From Sporodiniella umbellata (Eukaryota; Mucoromycota; Mucoromycetes; Mucorales; Rhizopodaceae), in the NCBI GenBank assembly GCA_025677835.1, contig JAIXMR010000138.1:1-60693 (forward strand): a DNA stretch of 60,693 nucleotides, written 5' to 3'. Shown piece by piece: positions 35,520-47,508 of this stretch. A program made the translations under genes and the position numbers. Below the pieces are notes generated by a model. It was not told the DNA's origin. It saw nothing but the letters and a program-made list of their open reading frames with translations, and made no database searches. Within the stretch, counting starts at the first letter, position 1. Each line of letters begins with the position of its first letter.

Positions 35520-37231
35520 ATGCCACGCGAAATAGTTACACTTCAAGCAGGACAATGTGGCAATCAGAGTAAGAGGGCTTCATGGGTTTTTTATAATCGA
35601 TTTTAAATTGTTTTTTTTTAGTCGGTAGTGAGTTTTGGAAACAGATTTGTGCTGAACACGGCATCAGCAACGACGGCACTTTAGAAGATTTTGCGACTGA
35701 AGGAGGTGATAGAAAAGACGTATTCTTTTATCAAGTAATGGCACATTAAGAAAACGAAAAAAAACTTCAACCTAACATCTGAAAAACTAGGCCGATGACG
35801 ATCACTACATTCCTCGCGCCCTATTGCTAGATCTTGAACCCAGAGTAAAGCACTAAAAAGAAAAACATCGACATAGTAAATAGGAATTAAAAAACAGTTG
35901 ATAGGTAATCAACAACATAAAAACTTCCTCGTTTGCCAATCTATACAATCCTGAAAACATATTTACTTCAAGTGATGGAGGAGGTGCAGGAAACACTTGG
36001 CCCAATGGTCACTCGCAGGGAGAAAAATTCTCAGACGACATAATGGATATGGTGGATAGAGAAGCTGACAATAGCGATTCGCTAGAAGTAATACACAGTA
36101 CTTAAGCAGATTTAAGTTTTTACTCATTTTCCTCACAAAAAAAAAACAGGGATTTATGTTACTTCATTCTATTGCAGGCGGTACTGGATCAGGCTTGGGC
36201 TCCTTTTTATTAGAATCGCTGAACGATCGCTACCCAAAAAAGTTGATTCAGACGTATTCAGTGTTTCCAAACTCTGAGGAAGTGTCTGACACAGTTGTTC
36301 AACCTTACAACAGTATGCTTGCGCTAAAAAGGTTGGTCAACAGTGCAGATAGTGTGGTTGTGTTGGATAATGCAGCTCTATCACGTATTGCGACTGACAG
36401 ACTACATATTCAGCAGCCAACTTTTGAACAAACCAACCAGCTTGTTTCAACTGTGATGTCTTCTAGTACAACAACGTTGAGATACCCAGGATATATGAAC
36501 AACGATCTTGTCGGTATTGTTGCCTCTTTAATACCTACTCCAAGGTGCCATTTCTTAACAACTGCATACACGCCTTTTTCAAGCGAACAAGTGGAAAAGG
36601 TAAATGACCCGCGTTTGTCACTTAACTCTTTTATAACTGGTGTTTGTATTTAGGCAAAATCTATTAGAAAAACTACAGTGCTTGATGTTATGAGACGACT
36701 ATTACAACCCAAAAATAGCATGGTATCCACTCTGCCGTCAAAGCGAAGCTGTTACATTTCGATATTGAACATAATTCAAGGCGAAGTCGATCCAACAGAT
36801 GTACATAAATCTTTGTTACGTATACGTGAGAGAAGATTGGCCTCTTTCATTCCTTGGGGCCCAGCCAGTATTCAAGTAGCGCTGTCAAAAAAATCGCCAT
36901 ATGTTCAGACACCACATCGTGTAAGTGGGCTCATGTTGGCCAATCATACAAGTGTGACTTCACTGTTCAAGCGTACAAGAGATCAATATGATCGTTTAAG
37001 AAAACGGAATGCTTTTTTGGAGCAATACCGAAGGTTTTCTGCATTCTCCGATGATTTAGGTGAATTTGACGATTCCCGTAATGTTGTTCAAGATCTCATT
37101 GACGAATACGAAGCCTGTGAAACTCCAGACTATGGCAGCTATGTAAGTATATCTAAAGAGACCTATTATAAAAAACTGACAGCAGTTTTGTTTAGAGCGC
37201 AAAGAGCTCAACACCAATGGAAACATTCTAA
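35520..37231 (+). CDS. tubg: Gamma-tubulin
   Basis: Nucleates microtubules at the spindle pole body as part of the gamma-tubulin complex. The N terminus [16 protein letters not shown] joins [16 protein letters not shown] through a short intron. Gamma-type signatures follow: [44 protein letters not shown] and [15 protein letters not shown]. The GTP-binding tubulin motif is GGTGSGLGS. The C-terminal half ([38 protein letters not shown]) also fits gamma-tubulin. The gene has about seven short introns. The end is best read with a last intron at 37144-37194 giving a tail ...SSTPMETF and a stop at 37229-37231; without it, the frame runs to 37247 with an unusual tail. Full length is about 440-450 residues. 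Confidence 0.93.
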
Positions 37232-37348
37232 CCACCTAAAATCTTAACGCATGATCAATAACTAATAAAATACAGATAAAACAAAAGTCACATTTTCTGA
37301 TAATAACAAATTTCAAATGAATAGCTGAATTTCTCTCTTGAACACTAG

Positions 37349-38281
<933 letters not shown>

Positions 38282-38916
38282 ACATCTCTTTATACCTTTA
38301 GATTAAAAAGAGAAACGAACGTTGTACAGCGAATACTGTACAATGAAATGCAATTAAAAAAGACCAAAATAAAAAGCTTTTTGCTCTTTTACACAAGGGC
38401 TTATTATCTTAAAAGGACCAAAGTGTCATTGCAACCTGAATTGAGAAAAAAAAAGTTAAACATACATTTCGAAACTACAGCAACAAAGTGAGAGTGATGG
38501 CATAAAAACAAACAGAATTTAGATTATACTTAAAAAGTATTATATTATTGAAAAAAATATTGAAAAGCCTGATCAGGCAAAGTGCCAAAGATTAGTTATT
38601 CATATCTGTTAAGTAGCTTATTTTGATAGAGAAAGTAGAGTAGTGGCCAGTGTACTTTCAAAAAATCTGCTGTGACAATATACATTTCTATCTATTTATT
38701 GCAGCTGTAGCAGCAAGAGCGATAAGAATGTCGTATACGAGCTTATAAACATTCAACAAAAACCAATTACAAACAAAGTACTTCTACACCCATTTTTTCC
38801 AGTACTAAAACATATAGTAAGTACTACTGTTGTCAGCTACTTCCTAAATTCTATTGCCAAACTTGGGACCAGCTCAACAATTCATTCTCAGTTGAAGTTT
38901 TGAAGCGACGATAAAA
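38282..38916. other. Intergenic DNA left of the inverted repeat
   Basis: AT-rich spacer between the bud32 stop and the left arm of the 643-bp inverted repeat. No gene was recognised and no target-site duplication could be matched to the right flank. Confidence 0.4.
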
Positions 38917-39559
38917 GCAGTTTTTTTTCAAAAAAAAAAAAATGGGGGCGGGCGATAAATTTTTGAAAAGACGGTTTTTATTGGACAATGTCATTTAATT
39001 TCAGACGATTTCTTACAGTGTTTTCACTAGAGGTCACACGAGAAACATACATTGTAGGTCTATCCAAACTAATCATCTGACTACTAAGGCCTCTGTGTAC
39101 AAATCCAACTGTTCTTAGCTGATTGTACTGCAGACGGTAGGCGTTCGGCATGTTCTCATGAAGTCTGTCCAGCATATCCTTGAGTGCACGTGGAAGCTTA
39201 TACATTCTTTCATATAAATGTTTTGTGCCATAACCACCACTATCTCTAATTTCTGCTTCACTGCCACCAAATTCCATAGCTTCAGATTGGTTAGCTACAC
39301 TTTGTCTAAAGATCATATCCAGTCTATGGCCAAACTGAACAGGATCCATGTTTTCAAGTGATGAAATATGTCTATTGGCGTTTTTTCTCTTTCGACTCGC
39401 ATGGCTAACAGATTCACCAACTACAGCATCGACATCTTTGAAAACATCAAAAGCACTCTCTATCATTGACCATATATGAGATTGAAACCATGATTCACAG
39501 TGAGGCTTCATCATATTTCCTGCTTTGTATTGTCTGAGTATTGAATACATTGTACAATT
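38917..39559. repeat. Left arm of a 643-bp inverted repeat
   Basis: The reverse complement matches 41762-42404. Both arms are exactly 643 bp, so there are no net indels, including in a 13-base and an 8-base homopolymer. The translated parts are identical over 190 codons. The arm covers the 3' two-thirds of the gene at 38978-39778 and about 60 bp beyond its stop. Outer boundary is at a CTGC/GCAG; inner boundary lies inside the gene. Confidence 0.93.
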
Positions 39560-39778
39560 GATCCAGTCTTTGTCTGAATCAAAATTGTCATCAAACGTGT
39601 TGTTGGCTTTTAATACACTACGAATATTTTTGGAATTGCTCTTATTGAAGGCTAAAAGATGACTTTTTAAATCAGAGGTCATCAACGGAAGCTTTTTTTC
39701 GTTATAAGTTCGTATTTCTTCTAACTCTGCTGGTGTGAACACGTTGTATTTGATATAATTAGCATCATCAGGATCCAT
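38978..39778 (-). CDS. Mucorales-type lineage-specific protein, complete copy
   Basis: Intron-free 266-codon frame. Motifs include KDWINCTMYSILRQYKAGN, ESWFQSHIWSMIESAFDVFK, GGSEAEIRDSGGYGTKHLYE, KLPRALKDMLDRLHENMPN and a C-terminal TVGFVHRGLSSQM followed by MYVSRVTSSEN. From memory this layout (W-x-x-HIWS, then a charged GE/SEA segment, then GFIHSGL and CR-type strand) recurs in a large anonymous family of Mucoromycota. It has no known function; the conserved acidic and lysine positions could suit a nuclease fold, but that is speculation. The 3' 190 codons are duplicated in inverted orientation at 41771-42343. The start ATG at 39778 lies outside the repeat arm. Confidence 0.6.
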   Translation of the reverse strand: MDPDDANYIKYNVFTPAELEEIRTYNEKKLPLMTSDLKSHLLAFNKSNSKNIRSVLKANNTFDDNFDSDKDWINCTMYSILRQYKAGNMMKPHCESWFQSHIWSMIESAFDVFKDVDAVVGESVSHASRKRKNANRHISSLENMDPVQFGHRLDMIFRQSVANQSEAMEFGGSEAEIRDSGGYGTKHLYERMYKLPRALKDMLDRLHENMPNAYRLQYNQLRTVGFVHRGLSSQMISLDRPTMYVSRVTSSENTVRNRLKLNDIVQ

Positions 39779-40967
39779 GATCAGGGATTTACTTGGATAG
39801 TCATGATTACACTGTAAGCTAAATATATATAGCTCGTTATCTACGCATTTTTCAGTAGATAAAATCTATTTTTTAACAGGATATAGTCTCTCAGACATAC
39901 TTTCTAACATCAGCTCTCTGTTGCTGACGGGCGGTAATAGCTCTGCTGATGTCAAATTGGCACTTGTACTGAAAGGTGAGGGTGCTACTTATGACACACT
40001 GCTGCTACCATTGAGTGAAGGTGCTTCTGCCACACCATTGCTGATGAATAAATTGTCCCCAAGCATAGAGAGTTCCGCCTCTGTTATTTGTTTCCTCAGC
40101 TGCACCTTGAGGCACTTCTTGGTCGTCATATGATGCTCCCTTGTTTTAAGGTAAAAAAATCTCCTTACCAAAACTGTATCGAGTGTCTATTATATGTTCA
40201 ATTTTATCAGTATTCTCAACTAAAAAGAAAAATCAATTCAAAGTAAGAAACTCCCTAATTACTTCTTTAGCTTTAGTCTGTATGATCATAGCCCATAGAA
40301 TACAGCTCTTTTAAGACCGATTCTTCTTTATATTGTACCCACTAATAGCAATTACGGCTTGTTCAAATGCTCTTACGCAGGAAGACATATTTTCGCACCC
40401 TGAATTCCGGGCAAATGCTAGAGCAGGAAACACTGTGTCTTCTTTCCAATTAGATAGTATCCAGTCACTTTTCGATTACATGTCGCGTAGTGGTGAAGTT
40501 GCTTTTTTATTCTTCGAAGTACTTTTCTATATCTGCCCAAACAATCTCTCCGGAATATTTAATAACCGCTTAAAAATACTTGTATATAAGGGGATGCTTC
40601 ATTTTTCACTTTCATCACTCCCAAAGTTCGCTCTTATTTGCCAGTTTTCGTGTCTTTAACTTGTGTTACTACATTTCAATGAACAGCAACTTTTTCTACA
40701 AGGACCGGCAGGGCAAAATTTTGGATGAGCAAGGAAACGGCGCTGTCAAATGAGAGAAGGAGGTCGACCTTTACAAGTTAAAGGCACAGAAATTGGGTGA
40801 TGTAAAAGCGAACTTTAAAGCAAACGAAAGCAAACTTTGGGAGTGACCAAAGCGAAATCAACTTGTTCGAAAACGATAGTTGGTGAGGTAGAGGCACTGT
40901 ACATAAAAACGATCTTGTTAAAAAAAACAAAGCTGCACTGACAAGACTTTTTTTTCGCTAAAATATA
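39560..40967. other. Left portion of the spacer inside the inverted repeat
   Basis: Includes the 5' part of the left gene (to 39778) and then about 1.2 kb of sequence with only fragmentary open frames (39921-40133, 40333-40659). None is recognised. It may be the degraded body of a transposable element, as the segment immediately to the right resembles a transposase end. Confidence 0.35.
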
Positions 40968-41760
40968 ATGGGTGTGGTGATCCGTATATCTTATTTGAGT
41001 AGAGAAAAAAACAGAAGGGCTGACCGTTTGATATATTTTCTTGCAAATGATGTAGAATTTGACTACTTTCAGAAAATCAACAACAATTCACTTAATATCG
41101 TCAGAATGAGCCCAGAAGAAAGAAGAAGACAAAGAAGAGAACTGACAACAAAAAGCGTAAACGAGTTTATAATGAGTACAGTAATAATAGAATCAGAAGA
41201 GGAAAATGGACTATATAGAGTAAATCCTTTTACAGTTGAAGGCCTTTTTCACGAAATTGAGGTCCTGAACCAAGAAATGAAGACGTGTTCTTGTGAAGAT
41301 TTCAAATGGAACAGAATCGCGTGTAAACACATGAACCTGCTTCGTTGCCTACACACAAGTATTAGGCTCTACCAAGGTTAGTTTCAAAAACATGTAAAAA
41401 TGATATTTATTTGCTCATTTAAAGTATTTAGCCCCATCTTGCTTGATCAAGCCATCAATCGTACAACCTCAATCACGAAGTATCGAAACGAATACGTCTT
41501 TATCTAGAAATCGTGTTTTAAATATAGTTAGTAACATTGAAGTTGTATTCAACGCTTTTAAAACTAGTTTAAGCGAGTTTACCAACGAACAAATCAGCAA
41601 TGTATCTGAAATCACAAATAACTATCCAGCGCGTTACAGGACTCTAATGATTTGGCTTGGTTTTCCGGTTGTCAAACAAATTCACAGTCTCGATTATCTC
41701 TGCTTGTATATAAGTAAATCGAAAAATGAGCCTTCACTAAAAGCGAAATCAACTCGTTCG
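40968..41760 (+). mobile_element. SWIM zinc-finger fragment, probable Mutator-like transposase C terminus
   Basis: The open stretch from about 40968 has RREKNRRADRLIYFLANDV-like charge and aromatic pattern (seen as EKNRRADRLIYFLANDVEFD). A spacer follows, then the SWIM zinc motif CSCEDFKWNRIACKHMNLLR (CxC ... CxH). An intron at about 41378-41430 joins it in frame to a Ser/Asn-rich tail (PSIVQPQSRSIETNT). In Mutator-like (MULE) transposases a SWIM finger follows the DDE domain in the same way, and the segment before it resembles the helices after the catalytic core. The DDE part itself is not present. The reading frame runs into the right repeat arm, where it ends at 41826 in a frame different from the arm's gene. 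Confidence 0.5.
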
Positions 41761-41761
41761 A

Positions 41762-42404
41762 AATTGTACAATGTATTCAATACTCAGACAATACAAAGCA
41801 GGAAATATGATGAAGCCTCACTGTGAATCATGGTTTCAATCTCATATATGGTCAATGATAGAGAGTGCTTTTGATGTTTTCAAAGATGTCGATGCTGTAG
41901 TTGGTGAATCTGTTAGCCATGCGAGTCGAAAGAGAAAAAACGCCAATAGACATATTTCATCACTTGAAAACATGGATCCTGTTCAGTTTGGCCATAGACT
42001 GGATATGATCTTTAGACAAAGTGTAGCTAACCAATCTGAAGCTATGGAATTTGGTGGCAGTGAAGCAGAAATTAGAGATAGTGGTGGTTATGGCACAAAA
42101 CATTTATATGAAAGAATGTATAAGCTTCCACGTGCACTCAAGGATATGCTGGACAGACTTCATGAGAACATGCCGAACGCCTACCGTCTGCAGTACAATC
42201 AGCTAAGAACAGTTGGATTTGTACACAGAGGCCTTAGTAGTCAGATGATTAGTTTGGATAGACCTACAATGTATGTTTCTCGTGTGACCTCTAGTGAAAA
42301 CACTGTAAGAAATCGTCTGAAATTAAATGACATTGTCCAATAAAAACCGTCTTTTCAAAAATTTATCGCCCGCCCCCATTTTTTTTTTTTTGAAAAAAAA
42401 CTGC
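41762..42404. repeat. Right arm of the 643-bp inverted repeat
   Basis: Inverted copy of 38917-39559, separated from it by 2202 bp. The inner edge follows a 23-bp sequence that also occurs at 40850-40872 with one difference. The outer edge lies 50 bp before the PTEN start codon. Confidence 0.93.
41771..42343 (+). pseudogene. 5'-truncated copy of the lineage-specific gene
   Basis: 190 codons, starting at an internal methionine (MYSILRQYKAGN) and identical in translation to the last 190 residues of the complete copy. The first 76 codons are missing because the repeat arm begins inside the gene. A protein could be made only if transcription and translation began at the internal ATG, so it is probably non-functional. 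Confidence 0.75.
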
Positions 42405-42454
42405 CCTTTAACGGTGGAACGACTGTAATTGTTCTTCTACTCTTAACAATCACT

Positions 42455-43913
42455 ATGCTGAATTACATAAGAACATTAACGTCCGAAAATAGAAGAAGAC
42501 TGGTTAATGATAACTTTAATCTTGACTTGAGTTGTATGTGATTCACTATTTCGTTTTTTCTTTTTCCTTTTTTTTTTTTTGTTTCTTTAAAACAAGCTAT
42601 GTTTTGTATATTTGGATAGAAAATAATGGTTCCTTAGATATTACGGATCGTGTAATTGCTATGGCGTATCCGGGGAAAGGCATTGAAAGTCTATATAGAA
42701 ACGAACTTACACTTGTTAAAAAGTAACTTTACCAAAAAAAAAAAAAAAAGAGAGACACCAAGGAAAAGCAAGGATATGCCTTATGAAACTGTTTTCAACT
42801 TTAAGATTTTTAGACAACCAGCATAAGGGACACTACAAAATATTTAATGTGTAAGTCTTTTTTTGACCTCTATACAAAGCTGTTCTTGCGTTTAAATGTC
42901 CCCTACAATTTCTTAAGTCGCTCAGAAAAATCGTATAACCCATTGGATTTTGAGCATGGTAAACAAAAAAGAATTTTTGCTTAATAAAAAAAAAAAACCA
43001 ACAGTGTCTATGGTTAGTTGCCTTTTATCCTACATTTGATCACCAAGCACCTCAATTTGATATGCTTGTTGAGTTTTGTAAAGATGCTTGGCTTTGGCTC
43101 TCAGAAGACAAGGAAAATGTCGTTGCTGTCCACTGTAAAGCAGGAAAAGGAAGGACAGGAACTTTTATAGCCTCCCTGTTACTACATATGGGGGAAGCTA
43201 ACTGTGCAGATCAGGCTATGGCTTTATACGGCGAAAAAAGAACATTCGACACAAACGTAAGAGATGCGGATAGAGTCCAAGCCTCAGAGGCATTAATGGT
43301 ATGCGGTTTATTTAGGGTGTAACTATTCCAAGCCAGAGACGCTATGTTCGTTATTATGAGTTTATGTTGAATAATCAGGCGCTCTATATTCAGAATAGAG
43401 CATTAAGATTGAACTGGGATTACATGACCATTTCATATTTTCATTACCAAGGTGTTTTTACGCTGAAAATTGACTGCGATAGTCAAGTTATTTACAAGGA
43501 GACTTCGTTGAATGTAAGCTAGAAGAAAAAAAAAAGATAGAAATCTTTATTGATACACCTTTTACTTCAGATAAGGACTGAAGCGGAACTAAACAGGACT
43601 ACAATTGAATTGAAAGAACTACCTACTATTTCCGGAGATATTAAGCTTGAATGTATAGATGTAAGAATCAACAATTCAAGTTTGAGACTGTTTTGGTGCT
43701 TTATTTGTGAAGGGCATTTGCTATTTATGTATACTAAAAAGATGTATATAGAAAAAAGGGAGGATATTGTTTAGCTTTTGGTTAAACACTACTTTTGTTT
43801 CTGTACAAGACAACAACCAGATTATATTAGAAAAAAAAGACGTCGACTTGGCTTTCCAAAAAAAGGAGTTTGATTCACGCTTTTCATTGCAGCTAAACTT
43901 TCTAGATGTTTAA
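42455..43913 (+). CDS. pten: PTEN-type phosphatidylinositol 3-phosphatase
   Basis: Dephosphorylates PtdIns(3,4,5)P3 and related lipids, limiting PI3K signalling. Exon 1 (42455-42533) encodes MLNYIRTLTSENRRRLVNDN and NFNLDLS; exon 2 (from 42638) continues ITDRVIAMAYPGKGIESLYR. Later come FLDNQHKGHYKIFN, AFYPTFDHQAPQFDML, and the catalytic P-loop HCKAGKGRTG with Cys, both Lys and Arg intact. An intron at 43257-43315 leads to GVTIPSQRRYVRYYEFML. The C2 domain is recognisable (ISGDIKLECID, then IILEKKDVDLAFQKKEFDSR). The stop is at 43911-43913. One C2-domain intron near 43740-43810 is not precisely placed. There is little or no C-terminal regulatory tail. The promoter must lie in or across the right repeat arm. 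Confidence 0.88.
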
Positions 43914-44182
43914 ATAGATAATTCAAAAATACAAAAGCAGCAACAAAGACCACTTTTCTGGAGTTTTTTTTTAAAAAAAATATGTATTATGAATGATATA
44001 AAACAAAGGCTTTAATAATAAAAAAGCTTGCTCGTTGCGTAATCATTTCTGATAGAAAAGACAAGAAATTGCATAACAGGGAAGTGTGATCGGATGATAA
44101 AAGATGCAAAAAAAAAAAAAAGGAAATGCAAAGACGGTGTGTACATGTTTGTGTATGTATATGGGCAACGACCCGACTTTTG

Positions 44183-45006
44183 CTATGCCGTTGATTCTCC
44201 CTTTCCTTTGATAGTAAAGATGGATGGGGATATTGTTCGCAAAAGGCCAGCATCTGTTTTTTTAAAGTTTTCCAACAACCTCTTTTTTGAGGGAAAGCCT
44301 TCTTTGTCCTCAAGAACAATTTCTTGTAACGGACGGCGTTCTTCAGTATCAAATGGTCGTGGGCGTTTCTGTTCCTGGCTGTTCCATGGGACTGGTGGTT
44401 TATTTTCTCCGTTTTGGTCTTCATCCTCCGTTTGAAATAATGGACGGTCGGCATTAACTGGACTGTTGTTGCAATAAACTTGATTCAGCCAGCTGTCGCT
44501 TGGATCGTAGTATCCCATATCCCCAAACTCGTCCTCAGAGTCGAATTCTGAGTGTAGACTACTGGAAGACAATAAGATCTCATCACTGAAACGAGGATAG
44601 ATGTAGTTTTTTGCTGGAGAAGACAAAATACAAGCGTCTGACGAGAACGCATCGCCCCCATCCGACTCATCCTCATCTTCAGAAAAGAAGGAAAGCCTCT
44701 AAGTTTACACGATAGTTGAGCTGCCTTACTTCAGTGTTTAGGATCGTTTTATCTTACCCTCTTTCTTTCACTTGTTTGCTTTTTTTCATCCAAGCAGGAC
44801 CCACTTCGGGTTAGTGCTTCTCTTTCAGTCGCTTCCATTATCCGCTCTTGAAAAGACTTTGAGGGACGTTCGAAGCTACTCCTGTCACTCGTGATCACCA
44901 TACGCGAAAGCCGTGTGCATGGAGTGGGGGTCTGATAGGGTTTCTGTGCATAAGTGGGCCTTTCGAGGGGTTTTAGCGGATTGAACACATTGTGACTAGT
45001 TTCCAT
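44183..45006 (-). CDS. Acidic serine-rich protein, unrecognised
   Basis: Two exons from the ATG at 45006; an intron at about 44698-44756 joins KR to RLSFFSEDEDESDGGD in frame, giving about 255 residues. The N-terminal part is basic with Thr-Pro sites (PYQTPTPCTRLSRM) and helices (SFQERIMEATEREAL). The central part is acidic (SEFDSEDEFGDMGYYDP) and the end basic (RPLQEIVLEDKEGFPSKKRL). The layout suggests a disordered nuclear protein, possibly phosphorylated by proline-directed kinases. No family is recognised. Confidence 0.6.
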
Positions 45007-45370
45007 TTTATTTAGTTCTTTTGACAAGAGAAAAATAGTAAGAGAAGTAAAGAAGACACAAACTTTATTTTTCTCTGGCTTAGAAAAGTAACAACCTCAG
45101 ACAGCCAATTGAATGTGCTTATTGACCGCCAAAATTACTATCTTTAGAAAAAAGTCTAAATTGACGCGTTTACACAGCCAAAAGCGATAAAAAAAATTAG
45201 AGTAAACAAAACTAAAATACTACCCGTCCGTCTTGTCACCGTTTATTAAAAACAAAACTCTTGGAAGGCTCAGAAAAGCCGTTTTACTAGGACAGCTTAG
45301 GCGTACTCACCCCATTTACTTACTCTAGTTATTGACAAAGCAATGAATACAAAAGGTTACTGTTACAATG

Positions 45371-45402
<32 letters not shown>

Positions 45403-46458
45403 AAAGAATCTCCCATTAATTTGCACCTAATCTGGATTAGGGCTATGGGACAATGAAAGCCAAATTTGATAGTGAATACAATGTTTGTGTAGTTAGTGGT
45501 CTACAATATGTCTTTTAGTCTTAAGCAGTGAATAGCTTTGTAAGGTACAGGATCTCAAGCATACGGCTTGTATTTTTTTACGATGCTTTATGAAAGTGCC
45601 AACAAAAAATAATAAAGCTAAGACAGACTTTAAAGAGTAAACTGATTAAGAGCTTCCCATATTGGGCCTTCTCAGGTCAGATACGGCCTCCTATACTTTC
45701 TGCTAACCTTAGTCTGTTTACAGACTTTGTTCGTGCTTCTGTGTAGACTTAAGAACTGATCTTTAGCTCTATGTATAATACATATATATACATATATATA
45801 TATATATACTTGATGTTGTAGTGCTTACAATTGGTCAAATTTCTATACTCAGGCAATTTTCATTATACATCTCAAATTGATAGAGCCCAAAGCTAGCTAT
45901 TGTAGAGATCTACCATGCTGAAAGGTGACTTCAAACCCGCCAATGCATGTGCTTTAATATGCTAAAAGAAATAGCAGTACTTGAGTAAAATTTCACACAA
46001 ATAGCGTATAAATCAGAGGCAAAGTGTTCTTTATATTACAAAGATTTATTATATGAAATATAGTTTTGAGTATTTACAAGCCTATTGTATTTTTTTTGCT
46101 GCTTTATTTATGCTAAAGCACAGGTGCTGAATATAAAGGTTGCTCAGGATATCCTTCTTATTGAGAAAAAGCGAATTTTGTCTGTATTTGGCAGCTAATG
46201 TATGTATTTAAGAGAATTTATCCGAGAAAATTTTATTGAATGTCATTAAAAAGAGTAGCCAGTACATTCCTGTTTGGCTAACCTGTGAGCACCATTGTTT
46301 GAAACATCACTAAGCTTGTATTCAATTGATTTGAAGACCGTTCTGAACCTGGATACGAGCAACGTCATCAAACAGTGCTGCCTTTTTAGTTGCCGCTTAT
46401 TGCTCTTTGGGGGTCTCAGCCCAGTCAATTAAAAAAATCTTTTTTCTTATAACTAAAA
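45007..46458. other. Intergenic DNA
   Basis: About 1.45 kb without a supported gene. It contains a 31-base A-run (45371-45401) and a TA-rich repeat (about 45780-45808). A minus-strand open frame at 46246-46428 has no recognisable features. Confidence 0.45.
45371..45401. repeat. 31-base A homopolymer
   Basis: Uninterrupted A-run in intergenic DNA; one of the longest in the window. Confidence 0.95.
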
Positions 46459-46788
46459 ATGTCTGCCTGGAAAGCTGCTGGTATCACGTAAGTTCCCTTT
46501 TTTTTTTGTTATTTTGCATCATTACCAAATGTATTTAAACTAAGTTGAATTTAAAGCTATCTTCAATACGCCAACATCTGTGCTCGTGCTGTTCGTAACT
46601 CTTTGAAGGACGATGTCCGCACTGCTGCTCTCCGTCGTGATCAAAACAACCTCAAGTTCCAAAAGTGGGAAAACGGTGTTGCCAAAGAACAAGTAAACAA
46701 AAAGATATACAAATCAAAGAGATAAACATTCATTTGTTAATTTCCTTTTTCCCCTTTTTAGAAATTCATCGTCCCCAGAAAAGATTAA
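46459..46788 (+). CDS. atp15: Mitochondrial ATP synthase epsilon subunit
   Basis: Small central-stalk subunit of F1-ATP synthase in the mitochondrial matrix. Three exons, 46459-46487, 46557-46692 and 46762-46788, join in frame to 63 residues. The sequence MSAWKAAGIT, then YLQYANICARAVRNSLKDD, then FQKWENGVAKEQ is the family pattern (N-terminal SAW, RAVRNSLK, KWENG). The small final exon encodes KFIVPRKD. There is no cleavable presequence, as usual for this subunit. Confidence 0.95.
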
Positions 46789-47384
46789 ATTCTCTTCACA
46801 ATAAAGCAAAAAAAAAAGAAGGAGTGTTGTATGCTACTCTGAAAGAATGTATATAAACTTTTTTTTTATCAACCGTAGACCACCACTTTATTTGCTTAGA
46901 TGTTTGCATTGAGAAATACAGTGACCTTAAAGATGAAAATGAGGATTAGAAAGCCTGAATGGCTATAAATGGGGATCACTAGTTTGTGTATAGAATGTGT
47001 TTACTGAAACACAGACTGAGATGAGTTTTGAGGGCCAATCAACAAACATTGTTGGCATTATCGCTTTGATCTTTAGTTTTTTACATACTTTACGTTTCGT
47101 TTTGAAGAGCGCTATTTTGAGCGAGGGAAAGGGAAAGAAAAGAGACCAAGACAAGCTGGGATCATAAGGGTTCAAGTGTAGCATATAATCTGCTGTAACA
47201 ATAAACTAAAGGCTAGAGCATGTAACAACTAATAGTCTTTGGTGAATAAATATGTAAGGCTTTTTCAAATCATCAGTAAGCATATATTTGCGAATGTTTA
47301 CTAAAGAGTAAATGCTCAGATAAGTACTACACTTGACAGCGACTCAAGCGTTGTTTCTAAAATAGGTAAAAAATTGACGTTTGC

Positions 47385-47421
<37 letters not shown>

Positions 47422-47508
47422 GCAACCAGTCACCAATCGTTGTAGCTGTTCACACATATATTTTTTTTTTCAATCAACTAAAAACTAAAACAAAAAAAAA
47501 AAACAAAA
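46789..47508. other. Intergenic DNA
   Basis: 720 bp without a supported gene, with a 33-base A-run (47387-47419). A minus-strand open frame at 46963-47184 is not recognisable. The A-rich leader of isy1 is at the right end. Confidence 0.4.
47387..47419. repeat. 33-base A homopolymer
   Basis: Uninterrupted A-run about 90 bp upstream of the isy1 start codon; it may be in the promoter or leader. Confidence 0.95.

Noticed and set aside
38917..42404. A classical TIR transposon with target-site duplication
   Set aside because: The bases directly outside the two arms do not match each other, and the arms contain coding sequence with a broken start on one side, so a simple intact transposon is not supported.
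43290..43315. A 17-nt intron in PTEN starting at GTATGC
   Set aside because: Too short for splicing. A GTAAGA donor at 43257 with the same acceptor gives a 59-nt intron and the conserved reading.
43987..44454. 155-codon minus-strand frame overlapping the acidic protein gene
   Set aside because: It is out of frame with the spliced gene, which has better composition and a clean intron join; the end runs into homopolymer-derived phenylalanines.
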